Notes: generated by a model from the sequence alone, not told the origin. A stretch of 64,000 nt of DNA from Amycolatopsis sp. DSM 110486 (GCF_019468465.1 NZ_CP080519.1:5474001-5538000), one strand, 5' to 3'. Positions 9,514 to 19,288 are shown, counted from the first letter of the stretch. Program-made: numbers and translations.

Positions 9514-11913
9514 ATGAGGAGCAGAACACTGGCGGGCGCGGTCGCGCTCGCCGTCGCGGCGGCCGGCCTCACGCCGGTGACCGCCTCGGCCAGACCGGCC
9601 GACGCGCTGGAGTCCGTGAACACGTTCATCGGCACGCAGGACGAGGGCAACACGTTCCCCGGCGCGTCCGTGCCCTTCGGCATGACGCAGGTGAGTCCGC
9701 AAACGACCCACTACGCCGGGTACCTCTACACCGACACCGCGATCCGCGGCTTCGGCCACTTCTTCCTCTCCGGCGCGGGCTGCTGGGAGCAGGGCGGCCT
9801 GGTGTCCACGCTGCCGACCACGGGCGACGTCGGTCCGGGAGCCGCGTTCGACACGACCAAGCCCGCCACGTTCGACAACGCCAACTACGCGGCGGCGTAC
9901 ACCCACGACGGCGAAGTCGGGAAACCCGGCTACTACAAGGTGCACCTGACCGGCTACGGCGGTGTCGACGTGGAGACCACGGCCTCGACCCGCAGCGGTG
10001 TCGAGCGCTACACGTTCGACAAGTCCGGTCCGGCCAACGTGTTCGTGAACGTCGGGCAGGCCAACGCCAAGGAACCCGTGACCGGCAGCAGCGTCCGGAT
10101 CGTCGACGACCACACGATCTCCGGCACCGTCGAGTCGCAGGCCTTCTGCGGCGGCAAGGCCTACACGACGTACTTCACCACGAAGTTCGACAAGCCGTTC
10201 TCCGGCTACGGCACCTGGTCGCCGACCGGCGGCACGCCTTCGAGCAAGTCCTCGGCGGGCGGCGCGGGCCTGCGCGGCGCGTGGCTGACCTTCCCGAAGG
10301 GCGACCAGATCACCGCCACCACGTCGATCTCCCAGGTGGACGCCCGCGGCGCCGACGTGAACCTCGCCGCTTCGCGGGTGCGCCCGTTCGACGCAGTGAA
10401 GGCCGACGCCCAGCGCACGTGGCGCCAGGAACTGTCTAGTGTGGACATCACCGGCGGCACACCCGACGAGCGCACGGTGTTCTACACCTCGCTCTACCAC
10501 GCGTTCCTGCAGCCGCTCACCGCGAACGACGCCGACGGCCGCTACTACGGCTTCGACAAGAAGATCCACCGCGCGATCGGCTGGACGTACTACGACTTCT
10601 TCTCGCTGTGGGACACCTACCGCAGCCAGAACCAGCTGCTCGCGCTGCTGAAGCCCGACCGGGCGCGCGACATCGCGAAGAGCATCCTCGCGATCCACGA
10701 ACAGGGCGGCTGGCTGCCGCGGTGGGCGTACGCGAGCCAGGAGACCAACACCATGACCGGCGACCCGGTCACACCGTTCCTGGTCGACCTGTGGCGCTTC
10801 GGCGCGCTGAAGGGTGACGAAGTCGAGGCGTATGAGGCGCTGCTGCAGAACTCGCAGCAGATCCCGCCGGCGTCCTCGCCGTTCCAGGGCCGCTCGGGCA
10901 ACGCGAGCTACCAGGCCGACGGGTTCGTGCAGTACGACCCGAACTTCCCGAAGAAGGGACAGGACACCGACCCGAACCACGGCGCTTCGGCCACGCTCGA
11001 GTACGCGCTGGGCGACTGCTCGCTCTCGGCCATGGCCGCGGCGCTGGGCAAGAAGCAGGACGCGGCGGCGTTGGCCGCCAAGGGCCGCACCTACCAGACG
11101 CTGTGGGACCCGACCGTGACCGACCGCGGCTTCACGGGCTTCTTCCGCCCGAAGGTCTCCGGCGGTGACTGGTTCACGCCGCCGGGCCAGCCGTACAGCC
11201 CCGAGAGTCAGGACGGTTTCCACGAGGGCACCGCGTGGCAGTACCAGTGGCTCGTGCAGCAGGACGTGCCCGGGCTGATGAAGGAGATGGGCGGCGCCGA
11301 CAACACCCACCAGCGCCTCGACGACTTCTTCGCCTACGACGACCTCGTGAAGGACCCGGCGAAGACCGTCCGGGAGGAATGGGTCGTGGGGCCGTACTCC
11401 TACTACAACCAGTTCCGCTACAACCCCAACAACGAACCCGACCTGCACTCGCCGTGGATGTACACGCTCACCGGCCAGCCGTGGAAGACCTCCGCGGTGG
11501 TGCGCGCGGCCCACACGCTGTTCACGAACGCGCCCAACGGCGTCACGGGCAACGACGACCTCGGCACCATGTCGGCGTGGTACGTCTTCAGCGCGCTCGG
11601 TCTCTACCCGGCCGTTCCCGGTACCGGGAACTTCGTGCTGAACGCGCCGCAGTTCGCCAAGTCCGTGCTGCACCTGCAGAACGGGCGTTCGGTCACCATC
11701 AAGGCACCGGGTGCCGACGGGGCGAAGCTCCAGTACGTCCGCGGCCTGAAGGTGGGCGACGGGTGGCAGGCGCGGTCGTCCGACAAGTCCTACGTGAGCG
11801 TCGAGCAGCTGCGGCGCGGGACCACGCTGGACTTCACCCTGACCGCCGACGCTACGCAGGCCACGTGGGCAACATCACCTTCGTCGGCGCCGCCGTCACC
11901 TTGTGCCGGTTAG
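9514..11913 (+). CDS. Secreted GH92 exo-alpha-mannosidase (second copy, core only)
   Basis: ATG 9514 follows GGGAGGGAG. A signal peptide (TLAGAVALAVAAAGL, ending ASA) precedes the GH92 core: VNTFIGTQDEGNTFPGASVPFGM, then NNEPDLHSPWMYTL near residue 640 and GNDDLGTMSAWYVFSALG near 680 with the catalytic acidic residues. At 799 residues it lacks the extra beta domains of its neighbour. The two proteins are clearly diverged, so they probably cleave different mannosidic linkages. Same direction as, and 76 bases downstream of, the first GH92 gene. Confidence 0.92.
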   Translation: MRSRTLAGAVALAVAAAGLTPVTASARPADALESVNTFIGTQDEGNTFPGASVPFGMTQVSPQTTHYAGYLYTDTAIRGFGHFFLSGAGCWEQGGLVSTLPTTGDVGPGAAFDTTKPATFDNANYAAAYTHDGEVGKPGYYKVHLTGYGGVDVETTASTRSGVERYTFDKSGPANVFVNVGQANAKEPVTGSSVRIVDDHTISGTVESQAFCGGKAYTTYFTTKFDKPFSGYGTWSPTGGTPSSKSSAGGAGLRGAWLTFPKGDQITATTSISQVDARGADVNLAASRVRPFDAVKADAQRTWRQELSSVDITGGTPDERTVFYTSLYHAFLQPLTANDADGRYYGFDKKIHRAIGWTYYDFFSLWDTYRSQNQLLALLKPDRARDIAKSILAIHEQGGWLPRWAYASQETNTMTGDPVTPFLVDLWRFGALKGDEVEAYEALLQNSQQIPPASSPFQGRSGNASYQADGFVQYDPNFPKKGQDTDPNHGASATLEYALGDCSLSAMAAALGKKQDAAALAAKGRTYQTLWDPTVTDRGFTGFFRPKVSGGDWFTPPGQPYSPESQDGFHEGTAWQYQWLVQQDVPGLMKEMGGADNTHQRLDDFFAYDDLVKDPAKTVREEWVVGPYSYYNQFRYNPNNEPDLHSPWMYTLTGQPWKTSAVVRAAHTLFTNAPNGVTGNDDLGTMSAWYVFSALGLYPAVPGTGNFVLNAPQFAKSVLHLQNGRSVTIKAPGADGAKLQYVRGLKVGDGWQARSSDKSYVSVEQLRRGTTLDFTLTADATQATWATSPSSAPPSPCAG

Positions 11914-11931
11914 TGTCTGATTGAGAACTAT

Positions 11932-11980
11932 CCGTGAAGGCTCTTTCCCGGAATGCGAGACCGGGAAGGGGCCTTCACGG
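11932..11980 (+). terminator. Hairpin after the GH92 pair, followed by TTTT
   Basis: A 20-bp stem with two mismatches (11932-11951 with 11961-11980) and a short loop, followed directly by four T. The best intrinsic-like terminator of the region. It closes the mannosidase unit. Confidence 0.75.
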
Positions 11981-12215
11981 TTTTCCGGGCATATCCCCAC
12001 GGTTTCCAGGAGTGGTCCAGACCATATTTCGGACTGGTCGTGAGGATGGTCACGGGCCCCGGTGTTCCGGTGAGGGCCGTCACGCCTCACACTGGTGTCA
12101 TACGCGTCCGACAGTGCTGTTGACGTCAAGCGGGTGAGTCCCCCTTGGACAGTGCACCGGACGCGTTTTTGTGTGTGCAGGCAGCACGCACCCGTGTGAC
12201 GCACAGGAGGAAGTC
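11981..12215 (+). other. Intergenic leader before the DUF3817 gene
   Basis: With the preceding hairpin this makes about 300 bases without a gene. Apart from the AGGAGG at 12205-12210 serving the next gene I see no convincing feature. Confidence 0.4.
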
Positions 12216-12587
12216 GTGTCCAGCAAGGCCGCTATCGTGTTCCGCGTGGCCGCAGTCGCCGAAGCCCTGTCCTGGGCCGGTTTGCTGATCGGCATGTTTC
12301 TCAAGTACGTCGTGCACTCCTCCGGTGAGGGCGGCGTGCCCGTCATCGGCATGGTCCACGGCGTGATCTTCGTGCTCTACGTCGTGATCTCCCTGTCCGT
12401 CGCCAAGCCGCTCGGCTGGCGCCCGAAGACCCTGGTGCTCGCGCTGCTGTCCAGCATCCCGCCGCTGTTCACCTGGATCTTCGAGAAGTGGGCTCTGCGC
12501 AACGGCCGCCTCGACGGCCCGCAGCGCCTCACCCACGGCGGCGTCGGCCTGTTCGAGTCCCGCGTGCCGGAGACCGTGAACGCCTGA
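12216..12587 (+). CDS. DUF3817 small integral membrane protein
   Basis: A 123-residue protein starting at GTG 12216 with AGGAGG six bases upstream. Three hydrophobic segments are visible: IVFRVAAVAEALSWAGLLIG, VIGMVHGVIFVLYVVISLSV and LVLALLSSIPPLFTWIF. The HGVIF stretch and the RVAAVAEALSW start are typical of the DUF3817/YdzA-like actinobacterial family. Function unknown. It stands alone between two hairpins. Confidence 0.75.
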   Translation: MSSKAAIVFRVAAVAEALSWAGLLIGMFLKYVVHSSGEGGVPVIGMVHGVIFVLYVVISLSVAKPLGWRPKTLVLALLSSIPPLFTWIFEKWALRNGRLDGPQRLTHGGVGLFESRVPETVNA

Positions 12588-12602
12588 TTTTCCCCGCTTT
12601 CG

Positions 12603-12637
12603 ACGGGCCCGTACGACCTCGTGTCGTGCGGGCCCGT
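12603..12637 (+). terminator. Hairpin between DUF3817 and MarR genes
   Basis: A 15-bp stem with one mismatch (12603-12617 with 12623-12637) and a 5-base loop, placed between convergent genes. Probably a bidirectional terminator. Confidence 0.65.
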
Positions 12638-12683
12638 TCGCGTTCGCCCGGGCGTGTTCGCCGGGGCGAACGCGGTTTCGGCG

Positions 12684-13184
12684 TTATTCGGTGAAGTCGC
12701 CTGAGGAGCGGCGGACCTTGGTGAGCAGGTCGGTGAGCTGCTCGACCTGCCGCTCGGTGAGCCCCGTGAGCCCGAAGTCGATGCCCGTCACCGCGGCTGT
12801 CGCGGCTTCGCGGCGCGCGCGGCCGTCGTCGGTGATCTCGACCAGCGTCGTGCGGCGGTCGGTGGGGTGCGGCACGCGCTTCACGAGCCCGTCGCGCTCG
12901 AGGCGGTCGACTATGTTGGTGACACTGGTGGGGTGCAACTGCAGCCGTTCACCCATCACCCGCATCGGCAGCCGCGAGTTGCGGGCGAAGGTGAGCAGCA
13001 CGAGCGCCTCGTAGCGGGCGAAGGTGAGGCCGTGCGGCTTGAGCGAGCCGTCGACCGCCGACTGGATGATCTGTTGCACCCGCATCAGTCCGGTGACCGC
13101 GGCCATGGTTCCGGCGGGACCGATCCGGTCCTCCCAGAGCTCAGCCGCACGGGCGATCGGGTCGAACGGCAGCGGTCGGTTCAT
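12684..13184 (-). CDS. MarR-family transcriptional regulator
   Basis: 166 residues from ATG 13184. The winged helix is LPMRVMGERLQLHPTSVTNI, then VDRLERDGLVKRVPHPTDRR with the wing DRRTTLVEITDDGR. Flanking helices form the dimer. It is divergent from the thiamine-binding protein gene, 88 bases apart, the usual geometry for a MarR repressor and its target. No palindrome stood out in the gap. The ligand is unknown. Confidence 0.88.
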   Translation of the reverse strand: MNRPLPFDPIARAAELWEDRIGPAGTMAAVTGLMRVQQIIQSAVDGSLKPHGLTFARYEALVLLTFARNSRLPMRVMGERLQLHPTSVTNIVDRLERDGLVKRVPHPTDRRTTLVEITDDGRARREAATAAVTGIDFGLTGLTERQVEQLTDLLTKVRRSSGDFTE

Positions 13185-13272
13185 GACAAACGAAGTTACC
13201 AGCGGGTACCCGGAACACGGCGATCGCCCTGCTCGCACCGCCATTGTTTTCCCCCGACGAAAGGATCCCGAC

Positions 13273-13578
13273 ATGATCGTCGCGTTCAGTGTGAGCCCCT
13301 CCGGCGGCGACCCGGACGCCGGCGTGAGCGAAGCCGTGTCCCGCGCCGTGAAGGTCGTCCGCGACAGCGGGCTGCCCAACTCCACCAACGCGATGTTCAC
13401 GAACGTGGAGGGCGAATGGGACGAGGTGATGGCTGTCGTGAAGCAGGCCGTGCAAGCCGCGGGGGAGGGCTCGGCGCGCGTCGGCCTCGTCCTCAAGGCC
13501 GACATCCGCCCGGGCTACGACACGGGCCAGCTCACCGCGAAGGTCGACCGCGTGGAAGCGCACCTGCGCGAGGACTGA
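13273..13578 (+). CDS. MTH1187-type thiamine-binding protein (UPF0045)
   Basis: 101 residues, MIVAFSVSPSGGDPDAGVSE to KVDRVEAHLRED. The start, the ending and the NAMFTNVEGEWDEVM segment match the small ferredoxin-like-fold MTH1187/YkoF family, reported to bind thiamine. ATG 13273 is preceded by GAAAGGA. Divergent from the MarR gene. Confidence 0.8.
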   Translation: MIVAFSVSPSGGDPDAGVSEAVSRAVKVVRDSGLPNSTNAMFTNVEGEWDEVMAVVKQAVQAAGEGSARVGLVLKADIRPGYDTGQLTAKVDRVEAHLRED

Positions 13579-13582
13579 GCGC

Positions 13583-13987
13583 CTACGGCAGCGGCGGGGT
13601 GAACGCCACGGTCCACCGGCCTTCCTCCCTGGTCACCGCCAGGGAGTAGGTGAACCGCGACCCGTGCGTCACCCCGCTGACCACCGCGCGCGTCGGGGAG
13701 TGCTCGTCGGGGACGAGCTGCACGGCGATGTCGCGAACGTCCTCTTCGCCGAGCACGGCCACGTAGTCGTCGGCGAAGTCGGAGGCGCCGGAGCCCGGGT
13801 AGTCGAGCAGGTCTTCGAGCTCGCCTGAGTCGCGGGCGACCAGGGCGCTGCGCAGCGAATCACGCAGGACTACGGGCGAGGGCGCGCCCGGGTCCGGCTG
13901 GTTCGCGATGAGCACCGTGATCGCCACGACCCACGCCACGCCCACCCCGACGGCCACCGCCACGGTGGCGTTGCGCCGGCTCAGCAT
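13583..13987 (-). CDS. Membrane-anchored or secreted hypothetical protein
   Basis: 134 residues with one N-terminal hydrophobic helix (ATVAVAVGVGVAWVVAITVL) directly after MLSRRN, then an extracellular domain of about 100 residues ending in GRWTVAFTPPLP. The C-terminal half (HSPTRAVVSGV, FTYSLAVTREEGRWTV) resembles small NTF2-like lipoprotein domains of actinobacteria, but I do not recognise the family. GGGAGG precedes ATG 13987. Convergent with the thiamine-binding protein gene, 4 bases apart. Confidence 0.7.
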   Translation of the reverse strand: MLSRRNATVAVAVGVGVAWVVAITVLIANQPDPGAPSPVVLRDSLRSALVARDSGELEDLLDYPGSGASDFADDYVAVLGEEDVRDIAVQLVPDEHSPTRAVVSGVTHGSRFTYSLAVTREEGRWTVAFTPPLP

Positions 13988-14113
13988 CACGGCCTCCCTG
14001 ATCTTTCCGCCGTGAGCATGCACGAGCCGGGCGCTCCTGCCAATCGCGGCGCGACTGCGACACCCGGGCACCGGCGGTGAAATGTCCCGCCGCCCCGTGC
14101 CAGGATGGAGGGC

Positions 14114-15082
14114 GTGACACACCCACGCGGATCTGCAGCGAACTCAGCGGCCATGTCCGCCGCACTGTCCGGCGCGGTCGACCTGTCCGCGCTCAAGGCC
14201 CGGGCCGAAGCGTCCCGGAGCCAGCCTCCCGCGCCGCCCGCGGGTGCGGCGCCGGCCGGGAGCGGCGCGCCGTCGTCAGACGTGATCCTGGATGTGACGG
14301 AAGCCACGTTCCAGGCCGACGTCGTCGAGCGCTCGCTCAACCAGTTGGTGCTCGTGGACCTGTGGGCCGACTGGTGCGGCCCGTGCAAGCAGCTCAGCCC
14401 GGTCCTGGAGCGCCTCGCCACGGAAGCCGCCGGCGCCTGGGTCCTTGCCCGCGTCGACGTGGACGCCAACCCGCGTATCGCGCAGCTGTTCGGCGCCCAG
14501 TCGATCCCCACGGTCGTCGCGGTCGGCGGCGGCCAGCCCGTGGACGCGTTCTCCGGCGCACTGCCGGAGCCCGAGATCCGCAAGTGGCTGGACGCGCTGC
14601 TCGACGCCCTGCGCGACAAGCTCCCCGGCACCCGCGCCGCCGAGGAGGTCCGCGGCCCGATCGAGGAGCCCGAGGACCCGCGCTTCACCGAGGCCGAGGA
14701 AGCCTTCGAGCAGGGCGACTTCGCCGCCGCGCAGGCCGCCTACGAGCGCATCCTCGACGCCGAGCCCGCCAACGAGCTCGCGAAGAACGCCCTGGCCCAA
14801 GTCAAGTTCACCGCCCGCGCCGAAGCGGCCGACCCGGACGCCCGCGCCAAGGCCGACGCCGACCCGTCGAACCTCGACGCCCAGCTCGCGGCCGCCGACC
14901 TGGAGATCGCGGAGCAGGACGTGGACGCCGCGTTCACCCGCCTGATCGACACCGTCCGCCGCACCGCCGGTGACGACCGCAACCGCGTCCGCGAACACCT
15001 CGTCGCGCTGTTCGACCTCTTCGACCCGGCCGACGAGCGCGTGATGAAGGCCCGCCGCAACCTGGCGAGCGCACTGTTCTGA
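14114..15082 (+). CDS. YbbN/CnoX-like thioredoxin with TPR repeats
   Basis: A co-chaperone-type protein. The thioredoxin domain (about residues 55-165) has the active site [13 protein letters not shown] near residue 86 and cis-Pro [11 protein letters not shown]-like helices follow ([20 protein letters not shown] onward, about 200-322) ending in [17 protein letters not shown], as in mycobacterial Rv1324-type proteins. The Cys pair is intact, unlike in several YbbN homologues. I chose GTG 14114 because a CAGGAT box ends 7 bases before it, suggesting a leaderless message. ATG 14105 is possible. Confidence 0.88.
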   Translation: MTHPRGSAANSAAMSAALSGAVDLSALKARAEASRSQPPAPPAGAAPAGSGAPSSDVILDVTEATFQADVVERSLNQLVLVDLWADWCGPCKQLSPVLERLATEAAGAWVLARVDVDANPRIAQLFGAQSIPTVVAVGGGQPVDAFSGALPEPEIRKWLDALLDALRDKLPGTRAAEEVRGPIEEPEDPRFTEAEEAFEQGDFAAAQAAYERILDAEPANELAKNALAQVKFTARAEAADPDARAKADADPSNLDAQLAAADLEIAEQDVDAAFTRLIDTVRRTAGDDRNRVREHLVALFDLFDPADERVMKARRNLASALF

Positions 15083-15093
15083 GCCGTTCCACG

Positions 15094-15128
15094 ACGAAGG
15101 CCCCCGATCCGCGATCGGGGGCCTTCGT
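15094..15128 (+). terminator. Perfect hairpin after the YbbN gene
   Basis: A 16-bp perfect stem (15094-15109 with 15113-15128) with a CGC loop, 11 bases after the stop. Confidence 0.8.
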
Positions 15129-15221
15129 CATGTTCCTGACCCGCCAGGCGCGTTTCCAGGATGCCTGGAAACTCCGTTCACGCTGATTTCCAGCCCGCGT
15201 GGAAAACCCGCCTCCAGATGC

Positions 15222-16649
15222 TCAGCCGTACTGCTTCGAGCAGACAGCGGAACCCTCGAGGTAGCCGCGTCGCAGCGACTCGACCCGGTCGAAACCGCTG
15301 TCCGGCCGCTTGCCGTTCACGTCCGCCGACACCAGGCCCTCCGGGCGCAGCAGGTCGGCGATCGCCTCGTCGAGATCACCCGCCGAGAGCCGCAGGCTCC
15401 CCGGCCGGTTCGAGAACGCCGCCCAGGCGCCCACCAGACACGACGTCCGCAGCCCCGCGTTCGGGTTGTCCAGCGACGCCCCCACGCCCTTCTGGATCCC
15501 CATGGCGTACCGCGAAGCCACCTCCGCGAACGCCGCGAAGTCGCCCAGACCCGTGCTCTGCTGTCCGGACGCCTCGGCGTCGGGGTCCACGGGCTGGGCC
15601 AGCGCCGTGAGCCGCGAAACGTCGATGTTCACGGTGTTGTCGGCCGGGCAGTAAGACGCGGGCGGGGTCGACGGCCCACCCTGGCAGCTGCCGCTGCCCG
15701 GCACGATCGTCGGCGCCTTCACCCCCGCGCCGCCGAACGCCGAGTCCAGGCTCGCCTTCAGCAGCGTCAGCGTCTGCTCGGAGATCTTCGCGTCGCCCTT
15801 GCCGGTGTCCTTGCTGTCGAACGGCCGCTCCGTGAGCCGCGCCTGCACGTTCTGCGCGTTCATGCCCGCGCACTCCTTCGGGCCCTTCTCGAACCCGGAC
15901 TGGAACGCGAACGTCCGGTCGAACGCCGTGCCGTGGGCCTGCCGGTCGGTGGCGCTGGTGCCGGCCTGGTCGCGGATGAAGAACATCGCGGCCATGATCT
16001 GGTCGAGGCCCTCGGCGGTGGACACCTGGTAGTACTTGCTCTTCCCCTCGGCCACCCAGCGGAAGTAGCTGCCCGCGAAGCAGTCGGCCTGCTGCTCCTT
16101 CACCACGCTCGGCGTGCTCTTCGTGATGCCGGCCTTCGGCCCGAGCCGGTACTGGATCGCGTGGCCGAACTCGTGCGCCAGCACGGTGACCACCGCCATC
16201 GGCCCGAAGCGCTGGCGCAGCATCGGCAGCAGCACGCCGCGGTCCCACGCCACCGAGTCGTCGGCGGAGCAGTAGAACGCGTTCACGAGCTTCTTCACGC
16301 TGCCGCACGCCGTCTGCTCGGTGTCGGTGCGCGAGTCGTAGGACAGCAGCGACGTCACGGGCTTGAAGTCCTGCCCGAAGTCGGTCGGGAGCGCCTCGCC
16401 CCAGAAGGCCTCGACGTCGGCGATCGCGGCCGTGGCCAGCTGGTCGTCCTGGCCGCCCTCGGCGTTCTTCACGGTCAGGTTCGGCTTCGGCGCGCCGCTC
16501 TTCAGGCCGCTGTCGAAGTGGGTCACGGGCAGGCCCGCGACGTTGCCGGCCCCGGGCGTCACCGGTCCGGCCGAACCAGTTCCGCAGGCCGCCGCGCCCA
16601 GCACCGCCACCACCGCGAGCGCCAGCAGCGCTCCCCCTCGCCTCATCAC
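15222..16649 (-). CDS. Neutral zinc metallopeptidase lipoprotein (PF04228-like)
   Basis: 475 residues. The signal peptide with lipobox (LGAAACGTG) predicts a membrane-anchored extracellular lipoprotein. The zinc site is VLAHEFGHAIQYRLG near residue 158, with a further Glu in VKEQQADCFAG, the pattern of the YpfJ-type 'putative neutral zinc metallopeptidase' family. A region of about 200 residues beyond the protease core contains several Cys (CAGMN, SGSCQGG, SYCPAD, RTSCLVG, SAVCSKQ) that may form disulfides. Start codons ATGATG at 16649/16646. Divergent from glgP. Confidence 0.87.
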   Translation of the reverse strand: MMRRGGALLALAVVAVLGAAACGTGSAGPVTPGAGNVAGLPVTHFDSGLKSGAPKPNLTVKNAEGGQDDQLATAAIADVEAFWGEALPTDFGQDFKPVTSLLSYDSRTDTEQTACGSVKKLVNAFYCSADDSVAWDRGVLLPMLRQRFGPMAVVTVLAHEFGHAIQYRLGPKAGITKSTPSVVKEQQADCFAGSYFRWVAEGKSKYYQVSTAEGLDQIMAAMFFIRDQAGTSATDRQAHGTAFDRTFAFQSGFEKGPKECAGMNAQNVQARLTERPFDSKDTGKGDAKISEQTLTLLKASLDSAFGGAGVKAPTIVPGSGSCQGGPSTPPASYCPADNTVNIDVSRLTALAQPVDPDAEASGQQSTGLGDFAAFAEVASRYAMGIQKGVGASLDNPNAGLRTSCLVGAWAAFSNRPGSLRLSAGDLDEAIADLLRPEGLVSADVNGKRPDSGFDRVESLRRGYLEGSAVCSKQYG

Positions 16650-16744
16650 GCCCGGGACCCTACCCAGCAGTTGTGCCCGATGTGAGCGTTATCCCCGAAC
16701 GGGTCGCGAGCGCGGGAACGGGCGGCCCGATATGGTCGCTGACC

Positions 16745-19288
16745 ATGCGTGCTGTCCGCCGGTTCACCGTCCGAGCCAGCCTGCCGGAATCGCTCGCGGG
16801 GCTTGGTGCGCTCGCGACGAACCTGCGCTGGACGTGGCACCCACCGACCCGCGACCTGTTCGCGTCGATGGACGCCGAGCTCTTCAACTCCATCCGCGAC
16901 CCGTTGCGGATGCTCACCGCGCTGCCGCAGGAGCGCCTGCGGGAGCTGTCCGTGGACGAGGACTTCCTGCGCCGCACCCACGAAGCCGCAGCGGAGCTGG
17001 AGCAGTACCTCACCGAGCCGCGCTGGTACCAGCGGCGCACCGACGAAGGCCTGCCCGCGGCCGTCGCGTACTTCTCGATGGAGTTCGGCGTCACCGAGGC
17101 CTTGCCCAACTACTCGGGCGGCCTCGGCGTGCTCGCGGGCGACCACCTGAAGGCGGCTTCGGACCTCGGCGTGCCGATGGTCGGCGTCGGGCTGCTCTAC
17201 CGGTCGGGCTACTTCCGCCAGAGCCTGTCGCTCGACGGCTGGCAGGTCGAGCACTACCCGGTGATCGACCCCAACGCGTTCCCGCTGGAGCTGGTGACCG
17301 ACGGCGGGCACGCGGTGCTCGTCGAGGTCGCCATGCCGGGCGGGCGCACGCTGCACGCGCAGATCTGGCGCGCCCGCGTGGGCCGCATCCCGTTGCTGCT
17401 GCTCGACACCGACATCGAGGCCAACGACGAGGACCTGCGCCCCGTCACCGACCGGCTGTACGGCGGCGACGCCGACCACCGCATCCGCCAGGAGATCCTC
17501 GCCGGCATCGGCGGCTTCCGGGCCGTGCGGAAGTTCTGCGAGCTCACCGGCCACCCGCAGCCGAACGTGTTCCACACCAACGAGGGCCACGCCGGGTTCC
17601 TCGGCCTCGAGCGCGCCCGCGAGATCATCCAGGCCGACCGGCTCGCCTTCGACGAGGCGCTCCCGGCCGTGCGCGCGGGCACCGTGTTCACCACCCACAC
17701 GCCGGTGAGCGCCGGCATCGACCGGTTCCCCGTCGACCTCGTGCAGCGCTACTTCTCCGACGGCCGGCTCGTGCCCGACATCGACGTGCGCCGCGTGCTG
17801 CAGCTGGGTGCGGAGGACAACCCGGGCCTGTTCAACATGGCCCACATGGGTCTGCGGCTCGCCCAGCGCGCCAACGGCGTCTCGGAGCTCCACGGCCGCG
17901 TCACGCGCCGCATGTTCTCCCGCCTGTGGCCCGGGTTCGACGACGACGAGGTGCCGGTCTCGTCCATCACCAACGGCGTGCACGGGCCCACGTGGGTCGC
18001 GCGCGAGCTGAGCGCGCTGCTGGGCGGCAACCACGACGAGTTCGGCCACGAGGGCCGCACGCCGGACAGCTCGCTGCGCGACGGCGTCACCGACCAGCAG
18101 CTGTGGGAGCTGCGCCGCGAGCTGCGGGGAAAGCTCGTTGGGGAGGTACGCCGGCGCGTGCGGGCGGCATGGATGCAGCGTGGCGCTTCGGCACTCGAGC
18201 TGGGCTGGACGGAGCGCGTGTTCGACCCGGACGTGCTGACCGTCGGCTTCGCTCGCCGCGTGCCGACCTACAAGCGCCTCACGCTGATGCTGCGCGACCC
18301 CGACCGCCTGCGTGCGCTGCTGCTGGACGAGAAGCGGCCGATCCAGATCGTGATCGGCGGCAAGTCGCACCCCGCCGACGAGAACGGCAAGCAGCTCATC
18401 CAGCAGATCGTGCGGTTCGTCGACGACCCCGCCGTGCGCCACCGGATCGTCTTCCTGCCCGACTACGACATGTCCATGGCCCGGTACCTCTACCGCGGCT
18501 GCGACGTGTGGCTCAACAACCCCGTGCGGCCGCTGGAGGCGTGCGGCACGTCGGGCATGAAGTCGGCCCTCAACGGTGGCCTCAACCTCTCCATCCGCGA
18601 CGGCTGGTGGGACGAGTGCTACGACGGCTCAAACGGCTGGGCCATTCCCACCGCCGACGGCGTCACGGATCCCCTGCGCCGCGACGACCTCGAGGCCGCG
18701 GCGCTCTACGACCTGCTCGGCCAGCAGATCGCGCCGCTCTACTACGACACCGACGCTTCGGGCGTCCCCTCCGGCTGGCTGTCGATGGTCTGGCACACCT
18801 TGGAGACGCTCGGTCCGCGGGTGCAGGCATCGCGCATGGTCCGCGAGTACGTGGACTCCGGCTACCTGCCCGCGTCGCGCATGGTCGCCGCCGCCGTCGA
18901 CGACGGCTACCGCGGCGCCCTGTCGCTCGCCGACTACCGCACCAAGCTCGAGGTCTCGTGGCCCCGCCTGCGGATCTTCGACTCGGAACTGCTCTACGAC
19001 CACTCCTCGCGCTTGGTTGTCGGCACCGAGGTCACCGTCCGTGCCCGCATCGACCTCGCCGGCCTGGACCCGTCCGAAGTGGACATCCAGGCCGTCGTCG
19101 GCCAGGTCGGCGACGGCGACGAACTCACGGACACCGTCACGGTCCCCATGCACGGAGACGGCATCGGCGCGTTCTCCGCTTCACTGCGCCTGCCCCGCGC
19201 CGGCTCGGTGGGCTACACGGTGCGGGTGCTGCCGAAGCACCCCTTGCTGGCCAGCCCGGCGGAACTGGCCCGGGTGGTGCTCGCGTAG
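16745..19288 (+). CDS. glgP: Alpha-glucan (maltodextrin/glycogen) phosphorylase, GT35
   Basis: 847 residues. Releases glucose-1-phosphate from alpha-1,4-glucan with PLP. An N-terminal DUF3417 region (RFTVRASLPESLAGLGALAT, RWTWHPPTRDLF) marks the actinobacterial/thermophile type. The PLP lysine is in EACGTSGMKSALNGG near residue 606, with NNPVRPLEACGTSG for phosphate/PLP contacts and NEGHAGFLGLERAR in the catalytic core. There is no Shine-Dalgarno sequence; a TATGGT box ends 8 bases before ATG 16745, so the message is probably leaderless. The stop shares one base with the next gene's GTG. It may work with the GH57/GT4 glucan genes at 58-64 kb. Confidence 0.92.
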   Translation: MRAVRRFTVRASLPESLAGLGALATNLRWTWHPPTRDLFASMDAELFNSIRDPLRMLTALPQERLRELSVDEDFLRRTHEAAAELEQYLTEPRWYQRRTDEGLPAAVAYFSMEFGVTEALPNYSGGLGVLAGDHLKAASDLGVPMVGVGLLYRSGYFRQSLSLDGWQVEHYPVIDPNAFPLELVTDGGHAVLVEVAMPGGRTLHAQIWRARVGRIPLLLLDTDIEANDEDLRPVTDRLYGGDADHRIRQEILAGIGGFRAVRKFCELTGHPQPNVFHTNEGHAGFLGLERAREIIQADRLAFDEALPAVRAGTVFTTHTPVSAGIDRFPVDLVQRYFSDGRLVPDIDVRRVLQLGAEDNPGLFNMAHMGLRLAQRANGVSELHGRVTRRMFSRLWPGFDDDEVPVSSITNGVHGPTWVARELSALLGGNHDEFGHEGRTPDSSLRDGVTDQQLWELRRELRGKLVGEVRRRVRAAWMQRGASALELGWTERVFDPDVLTVGFARRVPTYKRLTLMLRDPDRLRALLLDEKRPIQIVIGGKSHPADENGKQLIQQIVRFVDDPAVRHRIVFLPDYDMSMARYLYRGCDVWLNNPVRPLEACGTSGMKSALNGGLNLSIRDGWWDECYDGSNGWAIPTADGVTDPLRRDDLEAAALYDLLGQQIAPLYYDTDASGVPSGWLSMVWHTLETLGPRVQASRMVREYVDSGYLPASRMVAAAVDDGYRGALSLADYRTKLEVSWPRLRIFDSELLYDHSSRLVVGTEVTVRARIDLAGLDPSEVDIQAVVGQVGDGDELTDTVTVPMHGDGIGAFSASLRLPRAGSVGYTVRVLPKHPLLASPAELARVVLA

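Noticed and set aside
6072..9683. Very long open frames antisense to the GH92 genes (and antisense to aceA-aceB at 51333-54641)
   Set aside because: High-GC shadow frames: Arg/Ala/Val/His-rich, no ribosome sites, no domain motifs. The sense strand encodes clear enzymes.
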